From NCBI GenBank assembly GCA_934277375.1, contig CAKQTZ010000004.1, positions 62,001-126,000 on the forward strand: a stretch of 64,000 nt of DNA, read 5' to 3'. The first letter of the stretch is position 1, and each line of letters starts with the position of its first letter. The DNA comes from an uncultured Coprococcus sp. Its GTDB lineage: Bacteria; Bacillota; Clostridia; Lachnospirales; Lachnospiraceae. Position numbers and translations under genes: made by a program. Below the pieces are notes generated by a model, which saw only the letters and a list, made by a program, of their open reading frames with translations, was not told the origin of the DNA and did no database searches. Below, piece after piece: positions 43,480 to 51,392 of the stretch.

Positions 43480-44934
43480 ATGATTACAAATGACGCTACA
43501 TTACTAAAAGTAAAGCACGAGGTGCTCTATGAGGTGGCAAAGCTTGCATATGAAGGCAAGCTGGATAACGAAAGGGACAATCTTCCATATAAGATGGTTC
43601 CCGGTCCACAGCCGTTTTTCAGATGTTGTATATACAGAGAGAGGGAGGTCATCAGACAGAGAATCAGGCTGGCTGAGGGCAAAGCGCCCGGTACAGAGGA
43701 TGATGGAAATGTTGTCCAGATCATCAATTCTGCCTGTGAGGGATGTCCTATCTCACGTTACGTAGTAACTGATAACTGTCAGAAGTGTATGGGAAGAGCA
43801 TGTCAACAGGCGTGCCGTTTCGGCGCGATCAGTATGGGGCGTGACAAGTCTTACATCGACCCATCGAAGTGTAAGGAGTGTGGACAGTGTGCCAAGGCAT
43901 GTCCGTATAATGCCATTGCAGATCTGATGCGTCCATGTATCAAGAGCTGTCCGGTTGATGCTATATCGGTGGCTGAGAATGGAACAGGTATTGCGGTCAT
44001 AGACAAGGACAAATGTATAGACTGTGGTTCATGTATACACAAGTGCCCATTTGGCGCGATAGGATCAAAGTCTTATATAGTAGATATAATAAATGACATG
44101 AGAGCCGGCAAGAAGGTATTTGCCATGTTCGCACCTGCCACATATGGACAGTTTGGTGCGGATATCACCATGGCGAGCTGGAGAACAGCCATGAAGAAGA
44201 TAGGCTTCTACGATGCAGTGGATGTGGGCCTTGGAGCCGACATGACTGCTATGGCAGAGGCAAAGGAGTGGCTGGAGGCCAAAGCAGAGGGCAAGAAGAA
44301 GACAACGTCCTGCTGTCCTGCATTCAAGCTTCTGGTGGAGAAGCATTTCCCTGAGCTGGCAGACAGAGTATCTGAGACGGTATCTCCTATGTGTGCTGTG
44401 TCGAGATACATTAAGGAGAATTATGAGGATGCTGTGACAGTATTCATAGGTCCTTGTATCGGTAAGAAGGCCGAGAGCGCATCCGGAGAGAAGGAATCTG
44501 CGGACTATGCGTTGACTTACGGAGAGATCAGAGCCATGTTGAGGGCTAAGGATGTCAAGCTTGAGCCTGAGGCGGAGGACAACGACCAGTCCACACTGTT
44601 CGGCAAGAAATTTGCAAATGCAGGCGGAGTCACGGCGGCAGTCATAGAGAGTATGAAGGAGCTGGGTTGTGAGGATGAGGTAAAGGTGTGCAAATGTGAT
44701 GGCATAGATGCATGTAAGAAGGCACTGACCCTCATGAAGTTCAACAGATTCCAGGATGACTTCATGGAAGGTATGGCGTGCGAGGGCGGCTGTGTAGGCG
44801 GTCCTTCAAGACATAGGGATCCGAACATGGCTATGCGCGACAGAAAGACCGCACTTGACAAGTCTACAGACATCAACATCACGGAGAATCTTGAGAAGCA
44901 GGGTGCAGACAAGATAGATATGGTGAGAGATTAG
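43480..44934 (+). CDS. [FeFe] hydrogenase, group B
   Basis: 484 aa. The N-terminal ~210 residues carry several Cys clusters (CEGCPISRY, CQKCMGRACQQAC, CKECGQCAKAC, CIDCGSCIHKC) for [4Fe4S] clusters. The H-cluster domain shows L1 TSCCPAF, L2 GPCIGKKAE and L3 EGMACEGGCVGGP. This spacing, with the hydrogenase domain shorter than in HydA of group A, fits group B enzymes of gut Clostridia, whose physiological role is poorly known. GAGG precedes the ATG. Flanked by a zinc ribbon gene and a 47-aa membrane peptide gene. Confidence 0.93.
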   Translation: MITNDATLLKVKHEVLYEVAKLAYEGKLDNERDNLPYKMVPGPQPFFRCCIYREREVIRQRIRLAEGKAPGTEDDGNVVQIINSACEGCPISRYVVTDNCQKCMGRACQQACRFGAISMGRDKSYIDPSKCKECGQCAKACPYNAIADLMRPCIKSCPVDAISVAENGTGIAVIDKDKCIDCGSCIHKCPFGAIGSKSYIVDIINDMRAGKKVFAMFAPATYGQFGADITMASWRTAMKKIGFYDAVDVGLGADMTAMAEAKEWLEAKAEGKKKTTSCCPAFKLLVEKHFPELADRVSETVSPMCAVSRYIKENYEDAVTVFIGPCIGKKAESASGEKESADYALTYGEIRAMLRAKDVKLEPEAEDNDQSTLFGKKFANAGGVTAAVIESMKELGCEDEVKVCKCDGIDACKKALTLMKFNRFQDDFMEGMACEGGCVGGPSRHRDPNMAMRDRKTALDKSTDINITENLEKQGADKIDMVRD

Positions 44935-44961
44935 CGTAATCAGTGTATGGAGGATAGGCAT

Positions 44962-45105
44962 ATGACAACAGTCATGATGTTTGTGATATGTGTATTGATA
45001 TTTGTGTGTGTGTCAGTGTTCACAGCAGTTATCGTATACAAGTCACAGATGCGTAAGAAGAGACTTCAGCAGAGTCAGGAGCAAATGCAGGGACATGACT
45101 CATAG
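44962..45105 (+). CDS. 47-aa single-pass membrane peptide
   Basis: Begins 27 bases after the hydrogenase stop, with TATGGAGGATAGG before the ATG. Residues ~4-25 are hydrophobic (VMMFVICVLIFVCVSVFTAV), then a basic and Gln-rich tail. It is followed by a strong terminator, so it is the last gene of the hydrogenase operon. It could tether or tune the hydrogenase at the membrane; that is conjecture. Confidence 0.7.
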   Translation: MTTVMMFVICVLIFVCVSVFTAVIVYKSQMRKKRLQQSQEQMQGHDS

Positions 45106-45137
45106 CAGAATATCAGGTAATAAATATATAAGTATCA

Positions 45138-45197
45138 GGCGTATGCCGGATAGCACATATCAAGGAAATGGATGTGCTATTCGGCATACGCCTTTTG
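45138..45197 (+). terminator. long terminator of the hydrogenase operon
   Basis: GGCGTATGCCGGATAGCACAT pairs with ATGTGCTATTCGGCATACGCC (20 of 21 bases), followed by TTTT. Confidence 0.88.
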
Positions 45198-45215
45198 TGT
45201 ATCATAGATGTAAAT

Positions 45216-45354
45216 GGGGTCAGACCCTATCGGGACGTGTGTATATTATGGACGTAAAAATGAAGGGTCTGACCCCGTTGTGTAAATGAGGGGTCAGACC
45301 CTATTGGGACGTGTGTATATTATGGACATAAAAATGAGGGGCCTGACCCCGTTG
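45216..45354. repeat. two tandem 74-bp units with GGGGTCAGACCC arms
   Basis: Units start at 45216 and 45290. Each begins GGGGTCAGACCCTAT, holds GGGACGTGTGTATATTATGG and ends with GGGTCTGACCCC or a one-base variant, so each can fold as a hairpin with a ~35-base loop. The same GGGGTC/GACCCC core occurs at 18094. Confidence 0.8.
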
Positions 45355-45414
45355 GGAGTACAGTCAAAATGTAAAACCAATATGTGAAAATAAATTAAAA
45401 AATTTATTTTTCTG

Positions 45415-45442
45415 TTGACATGACAAAGAGATATGATAATAT
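45415..45442 (+). promoter_or_regulatory. promoter of the acyl-CoA ligase operon
   Basis: TTGACA (45415-45420), 16 bases, TAATAT (45437-45442). Confidence 0.75.
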
Positions 45443-45449
45443 ATGGATG

Positions 45450-45660
45450 TAGTAATCAAAACTACGTGTAAAGTTAATTGAAAACGTAAATTAAAGTAAT
45501 GTTTATTTTGATTGCTAGATAGAAATACGAACTTAGAAGACTTTTTATACTAAGTTAATACATAATGTGATAAAAAACGGCATGTATCGCCGGCGTTAAA
45601 AGGCGGAAAAGCCGTTTTGCCATATATTTAAACAGAATATATAGTTTATGGAGGAAAATT
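45450..45660 (+). promoter_or_regulatory. long structured leader of the acyl-CoA ligase
   Basis: About 210 noncoding bases lie between promoter and gene. They hold AACTTAG/CTAAGTT (45530-45556) and a larger hairpin AAAACGGC/GCCGTTTT (45574-45618) with CGCC/GGCG inside. The second resembles a weak attenuator. No known riboswitch class was recognised. Confidence 0.45.
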
Positions 45661-45663
45661 AAC

Positions 45664-47340
45664 ATGTCAACAGAAATGAGACCAGAGCAGGGAATAGCAG
45701 GAAAGTTCGTGAGATCAGCCCTTGATGAGAATGGAGTTCTCAGCAAGATTGAATTCACAAACAGCGAGAAGTTCAACTTCGCGTACGACGTAATGGACGC
45801 TCTGGCAGAGAAGGAGCCTGATCAGACAGCGCTCATCTATGTATCAAAAGATAGAACAATCGAGAAGAAATTCACATTTCAGGATATCAAGGATTATTCC
45901 AACAGAGCAGCTAACTACTTCAAGAGCCTGGGGATCAAGAAGGGTGACAAGGTAATGCTCGTATTAAAGAGACATTATCAGTACTGGTTCACCATGATGG
46001 CTCTCCACAAGATCGGAGCAATCGCTATACCGGCGACAAATATATTAAAGGCAACAGATTATCAGTATAGAATCGAGGCAGCAGACGTATCAGCAGTTGT
46101 ATGTACATCAGATGATGGCATAACAGCTTCAATAGACACATTTGCAGATGACACGCTGACAAAGATCGTCGTGAATCATCCTATGGACGGATGGAACTTC
46201 TTTGATGAGGGAATCATGGAGTGCAGCACTGAGTTCCCAAGACCTACAGGTGAGGATGCTGTAGGAGGAAAGGATGATATACTGTTTGTCATGTTCACAT
46301 CGGGAACAACAGAGCATCCAAAGATGGTTGCACACAATCATCTGTATCCACTTGGACATTACATCACAGCAAAATACTGGCACTGCAATAAGCCTGGTGA
46401 GGTTCATCTCACAGTTTCAGATACAGGCTGGGGCAAGGCTCTCTGGGGCAAGCTCTACGGACAGTGGCTGTGTGAGGCATGCGTATTCGTATTTGACTTT
46501 GATACATTCAGTGCGGACACTATATTCAAGCTTATAGAGAAGTACAATATCTCAACATTCTGTGCACCTCCAACACTGTACAGAATCCTTATCCGTATGG
46601 ATATGAGCAAGTACAATCTTTCGTCACTCAGATACTGCACAACAGCAGGCGAGGCACTTAACCCTGAGGTATTTGACGTATTTAAGGAGAAGACAGGATT
46701 TACTATATATGAAGGATTTGGTCAGACGGAGACAACACTTACTATTGGAAATCTTGAGAATACAACTCCAAGACCGGGATCAATGGGTAAGGCAAGCCCG
46801 ATGTATGATGTAAGGATCATGAAGGCAGACGGAACATTTGCGGCACCTGGTGAGACAGGTGAGATCGTTATCAACATCGCAGACGGTGCACCGGACGGAT
46901 TGTTCATGGAGTACTACAAGGATCCGCAGAGAACAGCAGAGGTTATGCATGACGGATTCTATCACACAGGTGATACAGCTTATCAGGATGAGGATGGATA
47001 CTTCTGGTTCGTTGGACGTGTGGACGATATCATCAAGGTTGCAGGATACAGAGTAGGACCTTTCGAGATTGAGAATGAGATCATGAGAATCCCTTATGTT
47101 CTTGAGTGTGCAGTTACATCTGTACCTGACAGCACAAGAGGTCAGGCAATCAAGGCTACTATCGTCCTCACAGAAGGTACGGTTGGCGATGAGAACCTCA
47201 AGAAAGAACTCAAGAGATACTTCAAGGAGAACATCGCAAGCTACAAGAGACCTAGAGTTATCGAGTTTGTTGATGAGATGCCAAAGACCATCAGCGGCAA
47301 GGTAAGACGTGTTGAGATCAAAGAGAAGGACTGGAAGTAA
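45664..47340 (+). CDS. AMP-forming acyl-CoA synthetase
   Basis: 558 aa of the ANL superfamily. The AMP-binding loop FTSGTTEHPKM (about residue 215), YEGFGQTETT, the Asp of YHTGDTAYQDEDGY, the hinge GRVDDIIKVAGYRVGP, and the catalytic Lys in KTISGKVRR near the C-terminus are all present. It activates a carboxylic acid (acetate to medium-chain) to its CoA thioester. The following hotdog thioesterase gene (23 bases on) suggests both handle the same acyl-CoA. The substrate cannot be fixed by eye. GGAGG lies before the ATG. Confidence 0.92.
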   Translation: MSTEMRPEQGIAGKFVRSALDENGVLSKIEFTNSEKFNFAYDVMDALAEKEPDQTALIYVSKDRTIEKKFTFQDIKDYSNRAANYFKSLGIKKGDKVMLVLKRHYQYWFTMMALHKIGAIAIPATNILKATDYQYRIEAADVSAVVCTSDDGITASIDTFADDTLTKIVVNHPMDGWNFFDEGIMECSTEFPRPTGEDAVGGKDDILFVMFTSGTTEHPKMVAHNHLYPLGHYITAKYWHCNKPGEVHLTVSDTGWGKALWGKLYGQWLCEACVFVFDFDTFSADTIFKLIEKYNISTFCAPPTLYRILIRMDMSKYNLSSLRYCTTAGEALNPEVFDVFKEKTGFTIYEGFGQTETTLTIGNLENTTPRPGSMGKASPMYDVRIMKADGTFAAPGETGEIVINIADGAPDGLFMEYYKDPQRTAEVMHDGFYHTGDTAYQDEDGYFWFVGRVDDIIKVAGYRVGPFEIENEIMRIPYVLECAVTSVPDSTRGQAIKATIVLTEGTVGDENLKKELKRYFKENIASYKRPRVIEFVDEMPKTISGKVRRVEIKEKDWK

Positions 47341-47362
47341 GTCAGAAATCAGGTGAAGAAAA

Positions 47363-47869
47363 ATGACAGATATAGATATGAGCAAGATCAAGCCATATGA
47401 GAGATCAGTTTATTATTATGAGACAGACAGGATGCAGATAGTACACCACTCCAATTACATCAGATGGATCGAGGAGGCAAGGCTGGACTGGATGACACAG
47501 ATAGGCTGGGATTATAAGTCTATTGAGGATGACGGATATATAATTCCTGTGCTTGGTGTAACTGCTGAGTACAAGAGCATGTGTCATTTTGGAGATGACG
47601 TGCTGATACATGTCAGCCTGTCAGAGTACACAGGTGTCCGGGTGGGATTCTCTTATGAGATCGTGGACAAGGAGACAGGCGAGCTCAGGACACTCTGCAC
47701 AAGCTCACATTGCCTGCTGGATGGCAGCAACAAGCTGGTGTTCATCAGAAAGGCCTATCCTGAGCATGATCAGCTGTTCAAGAAGCTGCTTGCAGATTAC
47801 AAAGAGAAATATGTCATAACGCGGGGTGCAGGGCGTGCCTGTGAACGTAGACAATTGGTGTTAATTTAA
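47363..47869 (+). CDS. acyl-CoA thioesterase, hotdog fold (YbgC/4HBT type)
   Basis: 168 aa. The 4-hydroxybenzoyl-CoA thioesterase signature is seen in YYETDRMQIVHHSNYIRWIEEAR, with the catalytic Asp about residue 20. AGGTGAAG precedes the ATG. It hydrolyses acyl-CoA in the cytoplasm and pairs with the upstream acyl-CoA ligase. The last ~15 residues (RGAGRACERRQLVLI) are unlike the family and may be a tail gained by drift. Confidence 0.9.
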   Translation: MTDIDMSKIKPYERSVYYYETDRMQIVHHSNYIRWIEEARLDWMTQIGWDYKSIEDDGYIIPVLGVTAEYKSMCHFGDDVLIHVSLSEYTGVRVGFSYEIVDKETGELRTLCTSSHCLLDGSNKLVFIRKAYPEHDQLFKKLLADYKEKYVITRGAGRACERRQLVLI

Positions 47870-47887
47870 GATTAATTAGGACTAACA

Positions 47888-47932
47888 GAGGTCAGCAAAA
47901 AGTGTTTGCAAACATTTTTGCTGACCTTTTTT
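47888..47932 (+). terminator. Rho-independent terminator after the thioesterase
   Basis: AGGTCAGCAAAAA pairs with TTTTTGCTGACCT, followed by TTTTT. Confidence 0.9.
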
Positions 47933-48060
47933 GAACGATAAACTTAGCTAAATAATAGGCATTTGGCTAAAACCATCTTTTTAAATTGTGGCTGAAATGC
48001 TATAATGAAAACGGTTGCGTGGAAATATACAGCAGGATAAAAACTGCAAGGAGGAATTCT

Positions 48061-51000
48061 TTGAAAGAGATATCGCTTGGCAATAAAGATTATAAAAAAC
48101 AGGTACAGGATATACTGTATGACAACTATATAAAGCTCGCGCTGGTCAATATAGATACCGGGGAGTATATAAGCATTATCAGTGTTGACGATAACGCTGA
48201 CCGCTTTGACAATGTGGGGGATGTGTCGTCATATTTCCGTGAAAACAGGGGTATTGAATGTTGTCATCCCGACGAGGTCAGAGAATTTGCGTATATGTGT
48301 GATATGAAGCATGTCAAAGCACTCATAGAAGCCGGAGCCAGATCGATCGTGCGTAATTTCAGATTCAGATTGAGGCTTGGTGAGAACTATGAGTGGGTTT
48401 CCATGGATATAGAAGCTGAGAAAGAGCCGAGAGAGGACGGACAATGGATTGTGTTCGGCATGAGGACAGTCAGCCTTGACACTCTGGTGCTGGAGGATAG
48501 CATCAGAACACTGACAAGGATATACAGACGTATATTCAGGATTGATGTGACTCACAATATTTGCGAGACATTGAGGGGCGGATATATAAGAAGCAGGGAT
48601 GAGGTTAAGCGTGACTGCCTTGGAAAGTTCATGAAAGACATGGCTATGGGCGGTGAGATATTCCCTGACGATGTGGACAGGGTAAGGAGATGCCTGTCGC
48701 CTGAGTTCCTCATAAAATATTTTGCAAATGGACATGACAGATTTACCATTAGATATAAGCGAAAGATGGATATGGTGTACAGATGGGTGATGACTGAGGT
48801 CATACCTACTGCTGACTATAGAGAAGACAATAAGGTATTCTATCTTTATACGAGAGATATACATGAGGAGTATTCTGAGCGCATAGAGAAGCAGGAGTTG
48901 TTGGAATTTTACAGTTACAAGGATGCACTTACTCATCTTGGCAATAGAAATGCATTTAACATTCTGTGTGACGCGTACGCGGACCAAAAGGATAAGCGGT
49001 CGGTTGGATTCGTATTCAACGATGTGAACAAACTGAAGTATGTGAATGATCATTATGGACATAAAGAAGGAGATCTCTATCTTCAGAGGGTATCGCAGAT
49101 GCTGGCACAGCATTTTGGCGAAAATGCATGTTATAGGATAAGCGGCGATGAATTTGTTGTCATCATTATGGATATTACCGAGCAGTCGTTTAACTCAATG
49201 ATCGCCAGATACAAAGAGGTAATTGATGAGCAGGAGGAGGCTCCGGTTGCATTCGGTGCAGTCTGGAAGGCTGAGGCAGATTCCATAGACAAGATAATGA
49301 ACGAAGCCGAAAGACTGATGTATGAGGATAAGAAGAGATTCTATTCGAAACATCCAGAGGTCAAGAGGCGCGAGATCGTGGAGAATGAGGCGAATGTAGC
49401 TGTAGGAACTACAAAGGATGGAGTTTCGCATTACAGGAATCTTGGAAGGACAGACAGGATATTTGATGCCCTTGCAGCTACAACACTCAGAAATTATATA
49501 TTTATGAATGATCTCGATACGAATGTGACAAAATGGTCTGCCAGTGCGGTGGATTATTTTGGACTTCCGGGGCAATACATATATGATACCCAGAAAGTGT
49601 GGGAGGAGCTTATACATCCGGATGATAGAGTAATATTTGAACAGGATATTACAGAGGTATTTGCGGGGCGCAAAAAGTATCATGATGTAGAATATAGAAT
49701 GAAAAACAAAAAGGGTGAATATGTGGTCTGTACCTGCAGAGGTTTCATCACCAAGAAGGAAAATGGTGATCCGGAGTTCTTTGTAGGAACCGTCATAAAC
49801 CACGGTGTCATAGACGGGGTTGATCCGGTGACGAACCTGCACAATCAGCATGAGTATACCAAGTATATATCAATACATTTGAGAAATAAGCAGACGATGA
49901 GCATTATGGCAATAGGAATATCCATGTTCAACAGCATCAATATGATGTACGGATATGCATATGGCAATTCCGTTCTTAAGGATTTTGCCACAAAGCTCAA
50001 AAATGTTGTTGGTGGAAAGGGACTCGTATTCAGACTTGACGGAGCAAAATTTGCAATCTGCTCAAACATGTATACCAGGCAGGAGCTCAAAGAGGTATAC
50101 AGACATGTACAGAATCTTGCACTTGACAATGTAGGCCTGAGCGGTACATCGATCCCGCTAAAATTGTACGGCGGTGGTCTGATATATGACCATGTAGGAG
50201 CCGATGAGGACGTGATAAAGAGCAGTGTGGAATATGCCCTGGAGAGATCCAAGGAGGATCATCATGGTGAACTTGTATTCTTCAATGAGGAGATCAAGGA
50301 CAATGATAGAATGAGGCTGCAGCTTTACAGCACAATCCACAAATGTGTGGCAAATAACATGGAGGGCTTTTTCATGTGCTATCAGCCTATAGCCAATTCC
50401 GTGACAGGACACATAGTGGGTATGGAGGCTCTTCTCAGATGGAAACATAAGGAATTTGGAGTGGTTCCACCGGGAATATTTATACCGTGGCTTGAGATGG
50501 AGCCGTGTTTCTTTGAACTTGGCAACTGGATAATAGAGCAGGCACTCACGGATGGTATGGAGATCCGCAAGATTAGACCTGATTTTGTGGTGAATGTCAA
50601 TATATCAGCGACTCAGCTTGAGAATCATGGATTCAGGCAGGCTGTTGTGGATATATTAAAAAAGACTAAGTTCCCTCCAGAGTATTTGTGCATAGAGCTC
50701 ACAGAGAGATGTAAGAATATGGATATAGCATTTCTGAAAAATGAGCTGGAATACTTCCGAAAACTTGGAATAAAGATCGCCATCGATGATTTTGGCACGG
50801 GAAATGCGACCTTAAATCTACTCACGGAATTACCGATAGATGAACTTAAGGTCGATATGTCGTTTGTCAGGGGAATACAGGAGAGAAAGCCTAATCAGGT
50901 TCTTGTACAGGCGGTTGTGTCCTGTGCACATGAACTCGGATACAAGAGCTGTATTGAAGGTGTTGAGGACAAGGAGTTGTTTGATTATCTGCACAGATAT

Positions 51001-51072
51001 GGTTCAACTTACTATCAGGGTTACCACTTCTCAAGGCCAGTGATACTGGATGAATTCAAGAAGCTTCTATAA
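48061..51072 (+). CDS. composite c-di-GMP enzyme: GGDEF, PAS, degenerate GGDEF, EAL
   Basis: TTG at 48061 is preferred: AAGGAGGAATTC directly precedes it, while the longer frame starts at 47986 in the promoter region (TATAAT near 48000). 1003 aa, cytoplasmic. After a PAS-like sensory N-terminus, the first cyclase domain has SGDEF (about residue 361), an active-type variant. A PAS domain (~485-590) is followed by a second GGDEF domain with the ruined signature RLDGAKF (about residue 659). The EAL phosphodiesterase has EALLRW (about residue 790), NVNISATQLE, ELTERC, DDFGTG, EGVE and YQGYHFS, all needed residues. It may both make and break c-di-GMP. Confidence 0.9.
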   Translation: MKEISLGNKDYKKQVQDILYDNYIKLALVNIDTGEYISIISVDDNADRFDNVGDVSSYFRENRGIECCHPDEVREFAYMCDMKHVKALIEAGARSIVRNFRFRLRLGENYEWVSMDIEAEKEPREDGQWIVFGMRTVSLDTLVLEDSIRTLTRIYRRIFRIDVTHNICETLRGGYIRSRDEVKRDCLGKFMKDMAMGGEIFPDDVDRVRRCLSPEFLIKYFANGHDRFTIRYKRKMDMVYRWVMTEVIPTADYREDNKVFYLYTRDIHEEYSERIEKQELLEFYSYKDALTHLGNRNAFNILCDAYADQKDKRSVGFVFNDVNKLKYVNDHYGHKEGDLYLQRVSQMLAQHFGENACYRISGDEFVVIIMDITEQSFNSMIARYKEVIDEQEEAPVAFGAVWKAEADSIDKIMNEAERLMYEDKKRFYSKHPEVKRREIVENEANVAVGTTKDGVSHYRNLGRTDRIFDALAATTLRNYIFMNDLDTNVTKWSASAVDYFGLPGQYIYDTQKVWEELIHPDDRVIFEQDITEVFAGRKKYHDVEYRMKNKKGEYVVCTCRGFITKKENGDPEFFVGTVINHGVIDGVDPVTNLHNQHEYTKYISIHLRNKQTMSIMAIGISMFNSINMMYGYAYGNSVLKDFATKLKNVVGGKGLVFRLDGAKFAICSNMYTRQELKEVYRHVQNLALDNVGLSGTSIPLKLYGGGLIYDHVGADEDVIKSSVEYALERSKEDHHGELVFFNEEIKDNDRMRLQLYSTIHKCVANNMEGFFMCYQPIANSVTGHIVGMEALLRWKHKEFGVVPPGIFIPWLEMEPCFFELGNWIIEQALTDGMEIRKIRPDFVVNVNISATQLENHGFRQAVVDILKKTKFPPEYLCIELTERCKNMDIAFLKNELEYFRKLGIKIAIDDFGTGNATLNLLTELPIDELKVDMSFVRGIQERKPNQVLVQAVVSCAHELGYKSCIEGVEDKELFDYLHRYGSTYYQGYHFSRPVILDEFKKLL

Positions 51073-51116
51073 TATGTAAGGCATCCGGTAAGATTGACAA
51101 TTATAGTCACATTGTG

Positions 51117-51145
51117 TTGACAGTGGGGGACTGCATTGTTAAGAT
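51117..51145 (+). promoter_or_regulatory. promoter of the cobalamin operon
   Basis: TTGACA (51117-51122), 17 bases, TAAGAT (51140-51145), 30 bases before the riboswitch P1 strand. Confidence 0.6.
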
Positions 51146-51174
51146 TGTTGTGGCTGTGGGCTTTTTTACACAGC

Positions 51175-51351
51175 GGATATATAGTCCCGGGAAACCCCGG
51201 CGGATGAGTCTGAGGGAAGCCGGATGGATCTGTATGATCCTGAGTGGTGAGAGACTCTGTAAGAAGGGAAGTGCGGTGAGAATCCGCCACAACAGCCATT
51301 ACTGTATGCGGAGTGCATGCTCCGATAAGTCAGATCGCTTGCTATATATCC
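51175..51351 (+). promoter_or_regulatory. cobalamin riboswitch
   Basis: P1 is a perfect 10-bp helix, GGATATATAG (51175-51184) with CTATATATCC (51342-51351). Within lies the B12-box region GGGAAGTGCGGTGAGAATCC, then GCCACAACAGCC, ACTGTATGC and AAGTCAGATCG near the 3' end, in the order of the cobalamin aptamer consensus. No terminator is visible after it. The ribosome binding site of the next gene is 26 bases downstream, so control of translation is likelier than attenuation. B12 should switch the operon off. Confidence 0.9.
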
Positions 51352-51392
51352 ATGTAACTCTTCGAAGGATAATTATGAAAGGAGACAAGTTT

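Noticed and set aside
45002-45289. 95-codon frame across the hydrogenase operon terminator
   Set aside because: It overlaps the small membrane peptide gene, the terminator and the GGGGTC repeats and has no start signal.
51114-51374. Upstream extension of the secreted B12-binding protein frame
   Set aside because: This stretch folds as the cobalamin riboswitch with a perfect P1 helix; the true signal peptide and ribosome binding site are at 51393.
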